Assembly (NCBI GenBank): GCA_030159075.1
Contig: BROG01000477.1
Coordinates: forward strand, 186,001 to 250,000
Source: Atrina japonica
Lineage: Eukaryota; Mollusca; Bivalvia; Pterioida; Pinnidae
Direction of reading: 5' to 3'
Length of the DNA stretch: 64,000 nt
Under the pieces are notes generated by a model, which was not told the DNA's origin, searched no databases, and worked only from the letters and a program-made list of their open reading frames with translations. Position 1 is the stretch's first letter. Each line of letters begins with the position of its first letter. A program made the position numbers and the translations under genes. Shown piece by piece: positions 37,300 to 48,800 of the stretch.

Positions 37300-37750
37300 A
37301 TAATGCAAATATTTGCTAGATATTCAAAAATAGTCCTATTTCAAATTTACTTGAAAATTGAATGTCTTGTTAAATAAAAGAGATTAACAGTATTTATTGT
37401 ATGTCTTGATATAATAAACTGTAATTTTACTGTTTTTAATTTCTTTACAATGGTTTCCAACCTTACTTATGGGCATTGAAAGTTATGAATGTAGGTGATT
37501 TTTTAAGAATACAATATTTATTTTAGACTTTCAATTCTCATTTTTTAGATTTCAATTCTCATTTTAAAATTTCAATTCACATTTTAAGATTCTTGAATGA
37601 CATACCTTTGTCAAGTCTGCCATTCTAAAATTAACCCTTGGAGCTAAGATTTCTTTGTCATACCCCCATTGTTGGGATTGGGTTAATAACTCTCTGAAGA
37701 TTTTTTGACATTTAAAGTTATTTTAATGAATTTAAGGTAGTTCATTTTTT
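37300..37750 (+). pseudogene. Decayed duplicate of the penultimate exon of copy A with flanking intron
   Basis: The stretch 37300-37535 resembles 35235-35490: GATATT, AATAGTCCTAT, AATTTACTTGAAA, AATAAACTGTAATTTTACTG, CCTTACTTATGG and GCATTGAAAGTTATGAATG. The copied exon starts near 37471 but has lost its AG acceptor (TTATGG for TTACAGG), and its frame has deletions. The next part (37540-37750) resembles 36935-37085, so the copy continued beyond the last exon of copy A. It shows a local tandem duplication of the 3' end. Confidence 0.7.
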
Positions 37751-39351
37751 CCCTAAAGATACTGAATTTCATGCAGAGATTATAGCATTCATGCCAAATG
37801 AAATAGACATAATACATACCAGAAATTTCATTGTTTTGACATGTCCGAAAAACTCCTATATTCATAAATATGTACATAGGCTAGAATTTGAATCTATTTG
37901 TACTTTTTGAAATTGTGATTTCACCAGCAAGCAAAAGGGATATTGACTATCTGATAGTATTCATTGGTTCATTTCATTTTTAGCTAATTTTAGCTGTTAT
38001 GCCAATGTTGATTTAAACTTCAACCATAATTGCGTTTTTATTCCAAAATGAATTTTTTAAAAAGTTTTGCTCATTTTTAAAACTAAAAATGCCATTTTAA
38101 GTGTTGATATGTACTCTTGTAGTTGATATAGATTGCTTTAAAAAGTTGTATATTTCACTTTTGAAATTTACAAATATGGTGAGTTACAAGGGAAGAAATG
38201 GAAATTGTTAAGTGTATTATCTTTATTATTGTTTTGCTATGTATCTCTTTATTTTAGGATTTTTACATTTTTATAATTTTTGTAGCAAGTAAATATTGTT
38301 GAATCTGTATTTCAGTTGCTGGTTTTGAGAGTTTTAATGATATTTTAAGTATTAAGTTATCCTGTAACTAGTTTCTAGTTTTACTATCAAATGATGAGAT
38401 AAAATGCTGATATCGCAGAATCAAAATTGACAACATGTAAGGTCTGTTTTGTTTATTTTTTAGTATTTGATGGATATTTGACTTCCTGTCAAGAATTTCA
38501 CTGTTATGGGGTCGTACAGGCAGAGTGACAAAATAATGACTTTTCCTATGGACTTAATCCAGTACAGTGAGAATTCCATAACTTGCCTCTCCTACTCATT
38601 TCTCCGAAATTTTGTTTCAAGTCTCATCTAAAATATCTGTAACTTTCACTTCTTATGGTTAGTTCCTGCTGAAAGAAATAGATATTATTCTTTCTTAATC
38701 AGTTTCAAGTATTCAAACCCAGGGCTTCCAGTTTGCATGTCAGAAGATTTAATTGTTTAAGCCACTGCCAATGTTTCTGTAAGAATGCCTTGAAATGTAA
38801 ATGTAAGTAACACTTACATATAGAGTATGTAACATATTTATTTTGAGATTGTATGCAGCAAAGGTATACATGACCAGTTTGTTGATGTTTTTTTTTTAAT
38901 TGTCAAAATGCACCATTCTTAAGGGTATACACCATATATTCAAACATGGATTTGTGATAATATTCAAAATATTTAAAATATTTAGCGTGTCTAAGGCCAA
39001 ATTCATAATTTCATACAGGTATATAACGATAGATAAATAGATAGATAGATAGATATATTGTTCATTATTTCCTTCCATCAAGATAGGATAGGCGTTATTG
39101 AAATGACTTCTCATTTTACATTGATAATTTGGACGTTTCTATGGGAACACATCAGTTGTGCCATTTACTGGTGTAGCATTACAAGTGTTTGCTTATGTTA
39201 ATAGAGTCAGTACTGTCCAAAATTTTAGGGTGTTTGCTTAATTTTTCTTGCCAGTACGGGTAAGAGTTTTCCCGATTGTTATTACTGCTTGATGTTCACT
39301 GTTGAAAGCCTTCGACTTGCTGTCTTTATTGTATTCAATAATATTGTTAAC

Positions 39352-39352
<1 letters not shown>

Positions 39353-39421
<69 letters not shown>
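39353..39421. repeat. (TA)n microsatellite
   Basis: A pure TA run of about 68 bases lies 170 bases before the candidate alternative terminal exon. Confidence 0.95.
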
Positions 39422-39426
<5 letters not shown>

Positions 39427-39593
39427 ATTCTCGTACTCTAGAAGTATGCTATAGCTAATCAAAGTATGAAACGTGATATACACACGTTATAGCACTTGTG
39501 ATTAACAGGAAATAATTTGCATTCATGGCAAGCAAGCGGCATGTTATGAGGGAGCACTCATTAATGTTGAATTTGACAGATATTTGATTACAG

Positions 39594-39722
39594 GATGTTA
39601 TTAACCTTGCTATAGACTGTCAAGCTGAGATGGAAAAGAAGTTGCATATTACTGAAGGATATGATCGAAGCGCTCTTCATCATGTTTTGACTACTATGGG
39701 GTTTCTTGGCCAAATAATGTGA
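39594..39722 (+). CDS. Candidate alternative terminal exon of SPT copy A
   Basis: It follows a good acceptor (TTGATTACAG|GATG), starts at phase 0 like the last exon at 36427, and stays open for 42 codons (DVINLAIDCQ ... FLGQIM) to TGA 39720-39722. Spliced from the phase-0 donor at 35510 it would replace the 26-residue basic tail of the 36427 exon with a 42-residue, partly acidic and helical tail. A strong AATAAA at 40934 with a GT-rich stretch after it could end this transcript. No homolog is recognised. It may be an alternative last exon or a chance frame. Confidence 0.45.
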   Translation, partial: DVINLAIDCQAEMEKKLHITEGYDRSALHHVLTTMGFLGQIM

Positions 39723-39985
39723 CGGGGCGCTGCATCATTTGACCTACCGAGTCACGTTACTTTATATAGTAGTGTACACCTGCAAAAGGGCACTGATCAT
39801 GTATAATGGCCCTAATAGTACAGTTTCAAACTTCTAAAGTAATAGAATTCTGTATATTTATCTTTATATATATATTTATATCTTCAATTACCAAAGTTTT
39901 TTATAATCAAACCAAGTCCTCTAATATGCCAAAGGAGTTGTTATTGTTTTCTCTCAGTGAAATAATCTGATATATTTAAAGATAT

Positions 39986-40076
39986 TTAACTCATTCACCC
40001 CTAAAGACAGATTTGGACTGGTCTAAGTAATTGATTTATAGAAGAGTAAATTGTTTTTCAGGGGTTAATGAGTTAA
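39986..40076. mobile_element. Short foldback MITE, copy 1
   Basis: The ends TTAACTCATTCACCCCTAAA and TTTTCAGGGGTTAATGAGTTAA are inverted repeats enclosing about 50 bases. A second copy is at 41725-41813. Confidence 0.65.
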
Positions 40077-40384
40077 TTTTGTTCCCATTTAACAGCTGAA
40101 ACCACATTATCAGTTGTCTAATGTACCTTCTGTGTATTCAATATTTATTATTTTTATGCCTATATTATGTCTAAGAGAAAATAACACATTTAAATTATGC
40201 CAAAATACTTCTCATCATTAATTATTATTTAAAATAGGCGTGCACGGATTAAATTTTGCATTGCACCGTTATGGAGCAAGGTTTTACCAAATGACCATGC
40301 AAATCAACTACATGTCGAACTTCAAAATTATCGATGCTAGTATGCTGGATGTATCTTAAGACCATTTTCTCTCCCCAACCATTT

Positions 40385-40450
40385 AAAACTAGGCTGCGAC
40401 CATATAACTGAAAATTGCTAAGTATGTGGCATAAAACACTTCAAAATCAA
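40385..40450 (+). mobile_element. Fragment of SINE family 2 (3' end)
   Basis: It contains CGACCATATAACTGAAAATT, then GTATGTGGCATAAAACAC, the 3' end of a repeat also seen at 41885-41985, 52570-52640 and 55440-55510, and reversed at 47200-47300 and 53520-53660. Confidence 0.55.
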
Positions 40451-40933
40451 AGATTCAATCATTTTTACGAGTAACCGCCGAATTATTTTAGATATCATTT
40501 AATTCTATATGTATTTGAGTTGAAATCTATTAAAATGTTTTTGGATCACGGACACTTTGAATAGAATATTTTATTATTTCCTTAGCACTGTTTATATATA
40601 CTTGTATAATTTTTCTGCCAAACTGTTCCATGGTCTTGTATTCAAACACGAAACTGTTCAGACTTTAGTCTGATGTTGGAATAATGTGTTAAAATTTCAT
40701 GAAGTTCGAATTTATTTAAAATGTTTAACAAAGTTGTATTCTCATAGTTTTATGTATTTTTAAATTTGGTTTTCTATTATAATGAGTAAAAGATTATTTA
40801 TTTTTATGATTTTAGGTCTAGATTTTTTGTCAAATCTGATTTGTAATGACACATAATTGTGTTAAAACTCTGCGATGTTCTTATGGGCTTAAGGGTATAC
40901 TTTTGTATGAATTTAATTATTTCTTATATTATT

Positions 40934-40939
40934 AATAAA
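40934..40939 (+). terminator. Candidate poly(A) signal for long transcript of copy A
   Basis: AATAAA is followed about 40 bases later by TGGTTTGTTGTATTTT, a GT-rich downstream element. It would close a transcript using the exon at 39594-39722. Confidence 0.4.
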
Positions 40940-41724
40940 GCTATACTTAATCAATTGGTAACAAATTTAGATTAGAATGGTTTGTTGTATTTTATCACAT
41001 TGATGTGGCATTAAATTGCTGACTTACTTACCTGAAGGAAATACCAATGTTAGCTCTGTTGTTCTCATTTAGGGTCATTCTTACCTCATTATCATGACTT
41101 CGTTGTCCGAGAGTCCGTAGGGGTCTAATGTACGTTGCCAGTCTTTACAATATGTCAGAAAATATCTGAAACGATGGAGGAAAAAGGATTGAATCTTGAA
41201 CTATCCTCAGGAAGGAGTTGGCATCCTCTGCCGACCGCTCATACGTAACATGAGTACTTGGTCAAATCCAAATTCAAAATGGTTGTAACACCATCGAACG
41301 GATGGTGTAAAATGGCGATAGCAATCAATGATATGATTAGCTGATGTCAGAAAAGTCAGAATTATCACATTTGTCGAATAGTTTTGTCGTCATTTGTCAA
41401 ATACAATATTCCAGTATATAGCACGACTGGTATTTTGTTCCTCTGTGGTTCATATGAATAAGTCAAATGAAGTCTGCTTCCTGTGAATAAAAGTCCAGAT
41501 TGACTAATAACTGAACAGTGTCCTTTGGGAATGTTTACTGACAGACTTGGAACAAATCCGTGGCATATATCCAAGATGTTGATGAAATTGATTTTTTAAT
41601 ATCAACAAAAGATTAACACCGCTTCAGGCTCAAGTGATTGAACAGTACCATTGTGTTGGGCATTCATCTTATTTACTGAAAATTATCAACCAGAGAAGGG
41701 GTAGAGTGGCCAGTTTATCACGCT

Positions 41725-41813
41725 TTAACCCATTGACCCCTAAAGACGCAGTAGGACTGGTCATTTAATTATAGACAGACGAGTCCATTGTTTTTCAGGG
41801 GTTGATGAGTTAA
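41725..41813. mobile_element. Short foldback MITE, copy 2
   Basis: TTAACCCATTGACCCCTAAA and TTTTCAGGGGTTGATGAGTTAA are inverted repeats with the same core as 39986-40076 (GGACTGGTC and ATTGTTTTTCAGGGGTT). Confidence 0.65.
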
Positions 41814-41884
41814 ATCACAAAGTATCTTACTACTTGTCATCGTTGAGTCAATCCACGCTTGAACTAAGCTAATTTTGTGAGAAC

Positions 41885-41985
41885 GTAAGCCATTTTATTG
41901 TAACCGGACTCTCTCCTGCGTCGCCACCATATAACTGAAAAAAATGTTGAGTGTGGCGTAAAACAACATTAAAACAAGTCAACTA
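41885..41985 (+). mobile_element. SINE family 2, 3' part
   Basis: It contains TTGTAACCGG, then GTCGCCACCATATAACTGAA and TTGAGTGTGGCGTAAAACAA, with an A-rich tail. This is the best-preserved 3' end of the family in the window. Confidence 0.65.
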
Positions 41986-42423
41986 GAAAAAAAGAACTGT
42001 GGTAGTTAAAAAAAAACCGTCAATATACTCCAAATTGTATGTTAGAGTTATCCCCCTTTTAATGATGACTGTTGCATTTTCTCAATTATGAAGTTTATAA
42101 CGGAGAAATTGTTGAATTGTAAATGTCCAAAAAGATGGGGCAATATTAAAAGTTATGTAATTGTCAATCAAAATGAAGGTTTGTAGCAATGGTTACATCA
42201 AAAGATCACAATAAAACAATCGCAGGATTCATAATCTAGGAAAAGATGTTTATGATAGTAAAGTTCATTGACAGGTGTGTTGACCCGCATTATAAAAAAT
42301 GTTGCTGATCTGAAAATGTCTGCTATTTACTTTTAAAAATAGATTATGTTTTTCCAATGTGACATTATGACCCAAGATGTCGTTTCTCATGGAGGGCTCA
42401 CGCGTGCACACACGTTTAACACA

Positions 42424-42544
<121 letters not shown>

Positions 42545-43376
42545 GTGAGTGTGTCGAATATGATATGACCCACTAGTCTGTCAAATGAAAACATAATTAG
42601 CAATATCTTATATTTGATATAAAGATTAAGTTATGGATATTTTTCCGATAATGTGACATTATATTTTGTCAATATTATAGGTTTAGTAATCGGCAACTGT
42701 GTTTTAAGATAATTTCTCTGCTATCGGCCTCTATGCGGTTTGTTGCATTAGAAAGAATTATAAATTAGAAAGGGATGGAATATATCAATTCAGCGAATTA
42801 GCTGTAACTTTACTAAAAATTATATGGGGATCATCTCCCACATTGCTTTCCTAAATACATTCTTATGAAACATATTACATTAACAGATTATATTTCCCAT
42901 ATTCGTATGTGTATATTTGTATTTTGTATAAATTATTACCCGGAACTGTATAAGTATATTGAAGTGACTTCAGTACGGGAAAAGGCCTAAGGTTACCAAC
43001 GGATAAGTTTACCTGAGATGATAGATATTTCTATCTTTACTCCGGAGAAATGGACTTGGAAGCTTAGCATCGTACATTGGATGTCTACCAGGGGAAAGTC
43101 AGAAAGAAATATCTATCAACTTATGTAAGATATATTTTATTTTACATTCACTTAATTCTTTGAGAAAATTCGTTGTCATCATTAAGATAGCAGAATACAT
43201 ATGACGTACAATATGGTTGATATAAGATCAACAATTACCTTATACATCATCGTTTATACAAGCATTCCTATAACCATCTTTATTGATTATATTATATCAT
43301 TCTTAAGAAATTTGTAGACTACGTGTAACTGATATATAGAATTTATTAGTTATTACATGATGGTTTAGAAACACAT

Positions 43377-43586
43377 CATTATCATCATCATCATCATCAT
43401 CATCATCGGCGGCACTATTTTAGTACTTGCTGGAGTACTAGTAGTAGTAGTAGTAGAAGTAGTACTAGTAGTAGTAGCAGTAGTAGTAGAAGTAGCAGTA
43501 GCAGCAGCAGCAGCAGTAGTAGTAGTATTAGTTGTAGTAGAAGTAGTATTAGTAGTAGTAGTAGTAGCAGTAGGTGTAGTAGTAGT

Positions 43587-43618
<32 letters not shown>

Positions 43619-43632
43619 TAGTAGTAGTAGGT
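43377..43632. repeat. (ATC)n and (TAG/CAG)n trinucleotide tract
   Basis: About nine ATC units are followed by about 200 bases of GTA/GCA repeats. The long leucine-rich reverse frame is an artefact of the repeat. Confidence 0.9.
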
Positions 43633-43654
43633 AAAACATACTTGCCCCGTGTAT

Positions 43655-43990
43655 GGTGTTATTTGAATTTAACCACTGTCAATGCTGGTGGACCGTTTGA
43701 GTCCCCGAGGGTTTACATAAAACCAGGACTTGGTATTTCGATACCAGCCGATTTTTTGTACTAAAGTAACATTTCGCTCAGATAGCACCATTTAAATTCC
43801 AATCATCTCAGAAGCTAAGCTATTCAGTTTTACATCGAGTACTTCTTAGACGGATTTGGTAATACATTTAGATATTATAAACATAATACCAAAGTTAAAA
43901 TGCTCAAGACAATTTATTATTTGGCCTTGTATTATACCACGTATTCTCTCGGATATATATAGCATTTGCTTTGATCACTATAACATTGGT
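43655..43990 (+). repeat. Copy of the dispersed repeat family of 18.7-19.3 kb
   Basis: Head GCTGGTGGACCGTTTGAGTC and TTGGTATTTCGATACCAGC, then body TTAAATTCCAATCATC, CTTCTTAGACGG and TTGGCCTTGTATTATACC. It is more diverged than the other copies. Confidence 0.7.
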
Positions 43991-44219
43991 ATTAATATTA
44001 TTGAGCATTTATAAAGATGAAAACTGATAAAGCAATACGCAGATCCGTGGGCTTGATAAATATGTATCGCCCTCGATATCTGCTATATGCTGATTAGCTC
44101 AACAAACTGCTGTAGATCATACTACACCCCAATAGCATATGCACATTAATTGAATGATTAATTATTCATTAGAATACGAAGCGTATGTTAGACACAAATG
44201 TCTTGTTTCTTAACATTGC

Positions 44220-44625
44220 TGGTAGTCAAAGCGCTACTAATCGTCTATTCCGATTATGACTAGCAGTTATCTACACTGTTGTTCTTGCTCAATCATCTAT
44301 ACCGACTGTGTTATCTCCCATGTTGATCTTGAGTACCTATACTGATTGTGAACAAAATTGATCCGGTTATTGTTGTTGTTGATTCGTCTATACCGATTGT
44401 AACCATGATTTATCTCTCCTGTACTTGTTGAGTCGTCTATACCGATTGCAAACACGATTTATCTCCCCCTGTGTTGCTGTTGTTGTTGTTGAGTCATCTA
44501 TACCGATTGTAACCATGATTTATCTCCCCCGTTGTAATTGTCTATACCGATTGTAACCATTATTTATCTCCCCCGTTGTTGTTGTTGTTGTTGTCTATAC
44601 CGATTGTAAATATGATTTATCTCCC
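44220..44625. repeat. Minisatellite, unit about 60-70 bp
   Basis: Six to seven units contain GTCTATACCGATTGTAACCA and TGATTTATCTCCCC, separated by variable (TTG)n runs. Confidence 0.75.
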
Positions 44626-44629
44626 CTGT

Positions 44630-44800
44630 ACTTGTTGCGTTGTCGTTACCAAGGACCAGGATCCATTTACCATATTCTTTTGAATTTGATTTAGCTGTGG
44701 ACTCACGGCAGACATAGCCAATCTGCAGGGTATACAAATATTTCCATAACATTCTATTTCGCCTCTGGATTTCTCAGAAGTCAGTATTTGTCAAATTATC
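44630..44800 (+). mobile_element. Diverged tail fragment of the 28590-29600 retroelement family
   Basis: It contains a GTTACCAAGGACCAGGATCC start and a TGTGGACTCACGGCAGACAT segment, then CCTCTGGATTTCTCAGAAGTC, in the order of the family tail. Confidence 0.4.
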
Positions 44801-45300
44801 CCCATTATTGATATCCTCCGACGGATTTACCTACAATCACCTTGGTACATGTACATATATTTTATCTATATTTATCTATTGGAAAATGTTGCTGCTGTTG
44901 TTTTCTTTCACTTGGAAATATTATATTTTAACACCAAAATACAAAAATTATAGGATAACGGCTAATATCCCGTGTCGTGACTTTCTAGAGATCCATATTT
45001 GTCTTATATTCACTGATTGCTAATTGTAATATGGACTTCGATATGTTTGTAAATTTCATCAAATTTGTATCTTGCTTTCCGGACTTTACTATATGTTTAT
45101 TTTGTCTTTTTGACATCGCTATGTCTGCATATTGCCATATGGATATTGAGATGTTAGTGTATTACTTTAAGAAATTGGGTATGTTCGAATGTCGTCTAGG
45201 GGACTTCAAAAGCACATTGCCATCGAATTTTAGATATACATGTTTGTAAGTCACATTCAGTTCATATAAGTATACATGTAGTAAGAAAAATATTGTTAAC
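44801..45300. other. Non-coding stretch
   Basis: Two short open frames (44808-45023 and 45031-45249) have no recognisable motif. I see no supported feature. Confidence 0.3.
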
Positions 45301-45690
45301 AAACGGACTGATAGATAGATAGCTAGCTACCCTATACGAGCAGCTGTATAGACAGACAGTCCACCGCGCAGAGAGATAGATAGACAAACATACCGGCAGT
45401 CAGATAGACAGATAGACAAACGGACTGATAGATAGATAGATAGCTAGCTAGCCTATACGAGCAGCTGTATAGACAGACAGTCCACCGCGCAGAGAGATAT
45501 ATAGACAAACATACCGGCAGTCAGATAGACAGATAGACAAACGGACTGATAGATAGATAGCTAGCTAGCCTATACGAGCAGATGTATAGACAGACAGTCC
45601 ACCGCGCAGAGAGATAGATAGACAAACATACTGGCAGTCAGATAGACAGATAGACAAACGGACTGATAGATAGGTAGAAGGATAGATAAG
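45300..45690. repeat. Minisatellite of 117-121 bp, three units plus a partial
   Basis: Units begin with AAACGGACTGATAGATAG at 45301, 45418, 45539 and 45656. Each has AGCTAGCTA, TATACGAGCAG, ACAGTCCACCGCGCAGAGAG and CGGCAGTCAGATAGACAG. The units are nearly identical, so the expansion is recent. Confidence 0.9.
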
Positions 45691-45699
45691 TAGACATAC

Positions 45700-47190
45700 A
45701 TGCATACATGTAGAAAGTTAAAAATTGTTTTATGATAGAAGGTTCATCTATACTGACATTCAATGTTATTTGCATTTGTATTGATCGGAACAACAGTCAT
45801 AATGTCCTCCATCCATTTTATTACGAGGTGACGCAGTCAGATCGTCTAGTAACGAATCTGACTCAAAATGGCGAACCACCTAACAACTGCTATTTATATT
45901 TTGTTAATTGTCTTAAATATAGTGAATCCTACGGACATTTTTTCAATGGATCATGAATGATAACTTAGATGCATTGATATTTGATGCGAGATTTACCAAT
46001 GTTAGATCGCTAAAAGGGGTCGAAATTTGGTGATCTTTAATTTATTTTACTTTTAATCATCCGCTAAAAAATTGAGTTCACAGGAAAATGGTACGTTTTT
46101 CCACAGAATAGATCTTTGCAAAATAAAATTGATACTAAGTTTATCAGTTATAATTTATGAATAATTTTACAGAATATGAAATCAACAATTATAATACATA
46201 CACGATGAAGGTATTCCTACGATATCCATTAATATTGCACACGTGTGCATGTGTTTGATGTCAATCTCAAAGAATGTCCGCGATTCTGTCCAAACTACTA
46301 ACGCTAATTACGCAGATAGCTATCACTGAAAATACAGATCATTGTTTTGAATTTACGACGCAGACTATCAATAAAGAAAAGTAAGTGAAGGGGAATACCA
46401 AAGAAAGTATTTCCCCACAACAGAAATATGTCATATAATTAGAGCTGTGTCATGTTGTCATTTTGAATTTAGGCCTACTAGTTGGTTGTAACAGCAGTAT
46501 CATTCGTCATCTCGTTTCAGTACTTTCAGTATTTTGATTCACTAAAATGATAAAGGGGTTCTCCCACTATGGCATGGGGTAGAAGATAAACTTATGGATA
46601 CAAATGCAACTGATATACAACATGTTTGACCAATTAATACGCTACGAAAGAAAGCTCTCACAATGTACAATATATTACAGATAAAAACGGGCAACTACAC
46701 TAAGAGGAGATAACTTTTACAATATACACTTTTTATAACATTTATACAATAATTTTACAATGTGTCAACAAATTTTGATAATTAAGATGCTGATTTCCAC
46801 ATTCATAGAATGAAGAGGAATTTAAGGGAGATCCTTCGTTCTCATACAAATATTAGAGAACGAAAAACGAAGGTAAGTTTTACGAAGAAAATATTACAAA
46901 ATTAACTAAATACTATACAAAAAGTGTACGAATGAAGTTATTTATTAAAACTCGTGAAAATTTTCATACGTTTTTTTCAGAATTTCTGGATCTTATATGA
47001 ATAATCGTGATTTTCGATTTTCCGAAGATATACTCTTTAAAAAGCAAAATTTTAATATAATATTGCGCTTTAATAAGTCTGATGACAAGGCCGTTTAAAC
47101 ACTGTTATATATAGCCTATTATACTGTAATAACAAATGAAAATTAAGAATCTTCACCAGAATATCTAGTATTATTAGTGTAGCATTTTGA
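45700..47190. other. Intergenic stretch, nothing recognised
   Basis: AT-rich DNA with no open frame above about 75 codons and no repeat I could match elsewhere in the window. Confidence 0.4.
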
Positions 47191-47194
47191 AATT

Positions 47195-47430
47195 TTGAAT
47201 ATTTTTTTACGCCACACTCAAATTTTTCAGTTTAACTATGGTGGCGGTCCGGTTTTTTGTGGAGGAGAGAACCGGGTTACAATGTACCGTGCGGTCTCCG
47301 AAAGTAAACTGGCGTACGTTGTCACTAAAATCAGCATCAGAAGTCAGAGACTTCATGGTTCAAAGCACGATACTCTTGCTGCACGGCCGTGGATCGTTTC
47401 TGTCAATAAGACTTCACCAGTTGAGCTCAG
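47195..47430 (-). mobile_element. SINE family 2, reversed copy
   Basis: It starts TTTACGCCACACTCAAA, the reverse complement of the family 3' end, and continues with GGTGGCGGTCC, GAGAGAACCGGGTTACAATG and further body sequence. Confidence 0.55.
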
Positions 47431-47439
47431 ATTTAATGT

Positions 47440-47715
47440 CACTAGTACCTGGTATTTCGGTACCAGCTGATAATCTTATACTAAAGTAATATTTGGACTG
47501 ATAACACCATTTAAATTCCAAAGTTTTCTTAGACAGTCATCTTTTTACAGTGGCTTCCGGCTATACTTTTAGATTTATTGTTTGACCTTGTTTGATACCA
47601 CTTTCTCTTTAGAAAATACATGTATATTTTAAATTGGAGCTCAACTGATGAAGTCTAATTGACAGAAATGATCGTCTTGAGCATTATACTTTTGGTATTA
47701 TGTTTATAATATTTA
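47440..47715 (+). repeat. Copy of the dispersed repeat family of 18.7-19.3 kb
   Basis: It begins AGTACCTGGTATTTCGGTAC and continues through TTAAATTCCAAAG, TTGATACCACTTTCTC and GAGCTCAACTGATGAAGTC. It is closest to the copies at 18.7-19.3 kb. Confidence 0.75.
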
Positions 47716-47849
47716 TCACTAAATCCCATGCCATTGCTGCGCAACGTTGCAAAGAAGTTTATGGCATATAATATTATTTTTAGACATACTGGCTTGATTG
47801 TTTTATATAACAAATAGAATAAATTGACAAAGTTTATATAGAAGAAATG

Positions 47850-48110
47850 CGGGTTCTGCCATGACGGAGTAAGGATCCTCTGTTGACCGGGCACACCCGC
47901 CGTGAGTCCAAAGTCAAATTCAAATGAAATCGGTTAAGTAGAAATCCTCGTCACAATATCAATGGGTACAGACGACTCATTAACCGCTATCGAACAGATA
48001 CACCAACATTTCTATTAGTGAAACAGTAATCTCAAACAAAATCATTATACCGACCGTAAAATTTGCGGAACGTTGACACTAAACGCGATTTTCGATATAC
48101 CTGTATCAAT
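47850..48110 (-). mobile_element. Reversed fragment of the 28590-29600 retroelement family
   Basis: It contains CACACCCGCCGTGAGTCCA, GTACAGACGACTC and TACCGACCGTAAAATTTGCGG, which is the reverse complement of the RT end and tail. Confidence 0.7.
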
Positions 48111-48394
48111 AACTTGTCAGTATGTAGTTGTACATCTGCTCTATGTCGGATTCAACAGGATAAAAAGGAGAAAATGCAATGACAAGGAATCATTTAATTG
48201 ATATCAAAAGTAGTCACGTACTCATTCTAAATATCAGTTAAAGGCACACAAGCTATACAAACAGGATTTCTGTTTGTATTACAAGTTTCAAATATTCCAC
48301 ATTTTATACAAATGAATTTTTTTTTTTAAAAAAAGCAGATTGAAACAAAAGCCTGTTATAATAAATAATGTAATGTAATAATCAAAGGGTCAGC

Positions 48395-48660
48395 AAATGA
48401 CTGGATTTTCCTGTCCTTCGGATGAGAGAGTAAAAACCGAGGTCCCATGTCACAGACGGTGTCTGGTCGCTAAAGAACCCTCACTGCTTAATGACCGTAA
48501 GTGCCGAGCATAGGCAAAAATTTGAAGCAGAAAACACCTTCACCAGCATTTGGTGACGTCTCCACATGAGTGAAAGATTTTTTAGTGGGACGTTAAACAA
48601 ACAAACAACAACAACAACAACGTTAACAACAACAACAACAACAACAAAAGCAAATGATAA
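48395..48660 (+). mobile_element. SINE family 1, 5' truncated
   Basis: It matches 26740-26957: TTCCTGTCCTTCGGATGAGA, CTAAAGAACCCTCACTGC, CATTTGGTGACGTCTCC and GTGGGACGTTAAAC, then AACAAC repeats. It lies 140 bases before the first recognised exon of copy B. Confidence 0.7.
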
Positions 48661-48800
48661 AAGGTTAGGGTTTGGTTAATGCTTAAACACACCTAAGTAT
48701 CCCTGTGTTTGTATGTCTTATTTTCACATTCGTTTTCGATGTTGAGTTTGATAATTGGTGCATTCTTTTTGTCTCTTTTCATATCATTATCAATAATAAG

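Noticed and set aside
43415..43639. Leucine-rich 74-codon frame
   Set aside because: Reverse translation of a TAG/CAG trinucleotide repeat.
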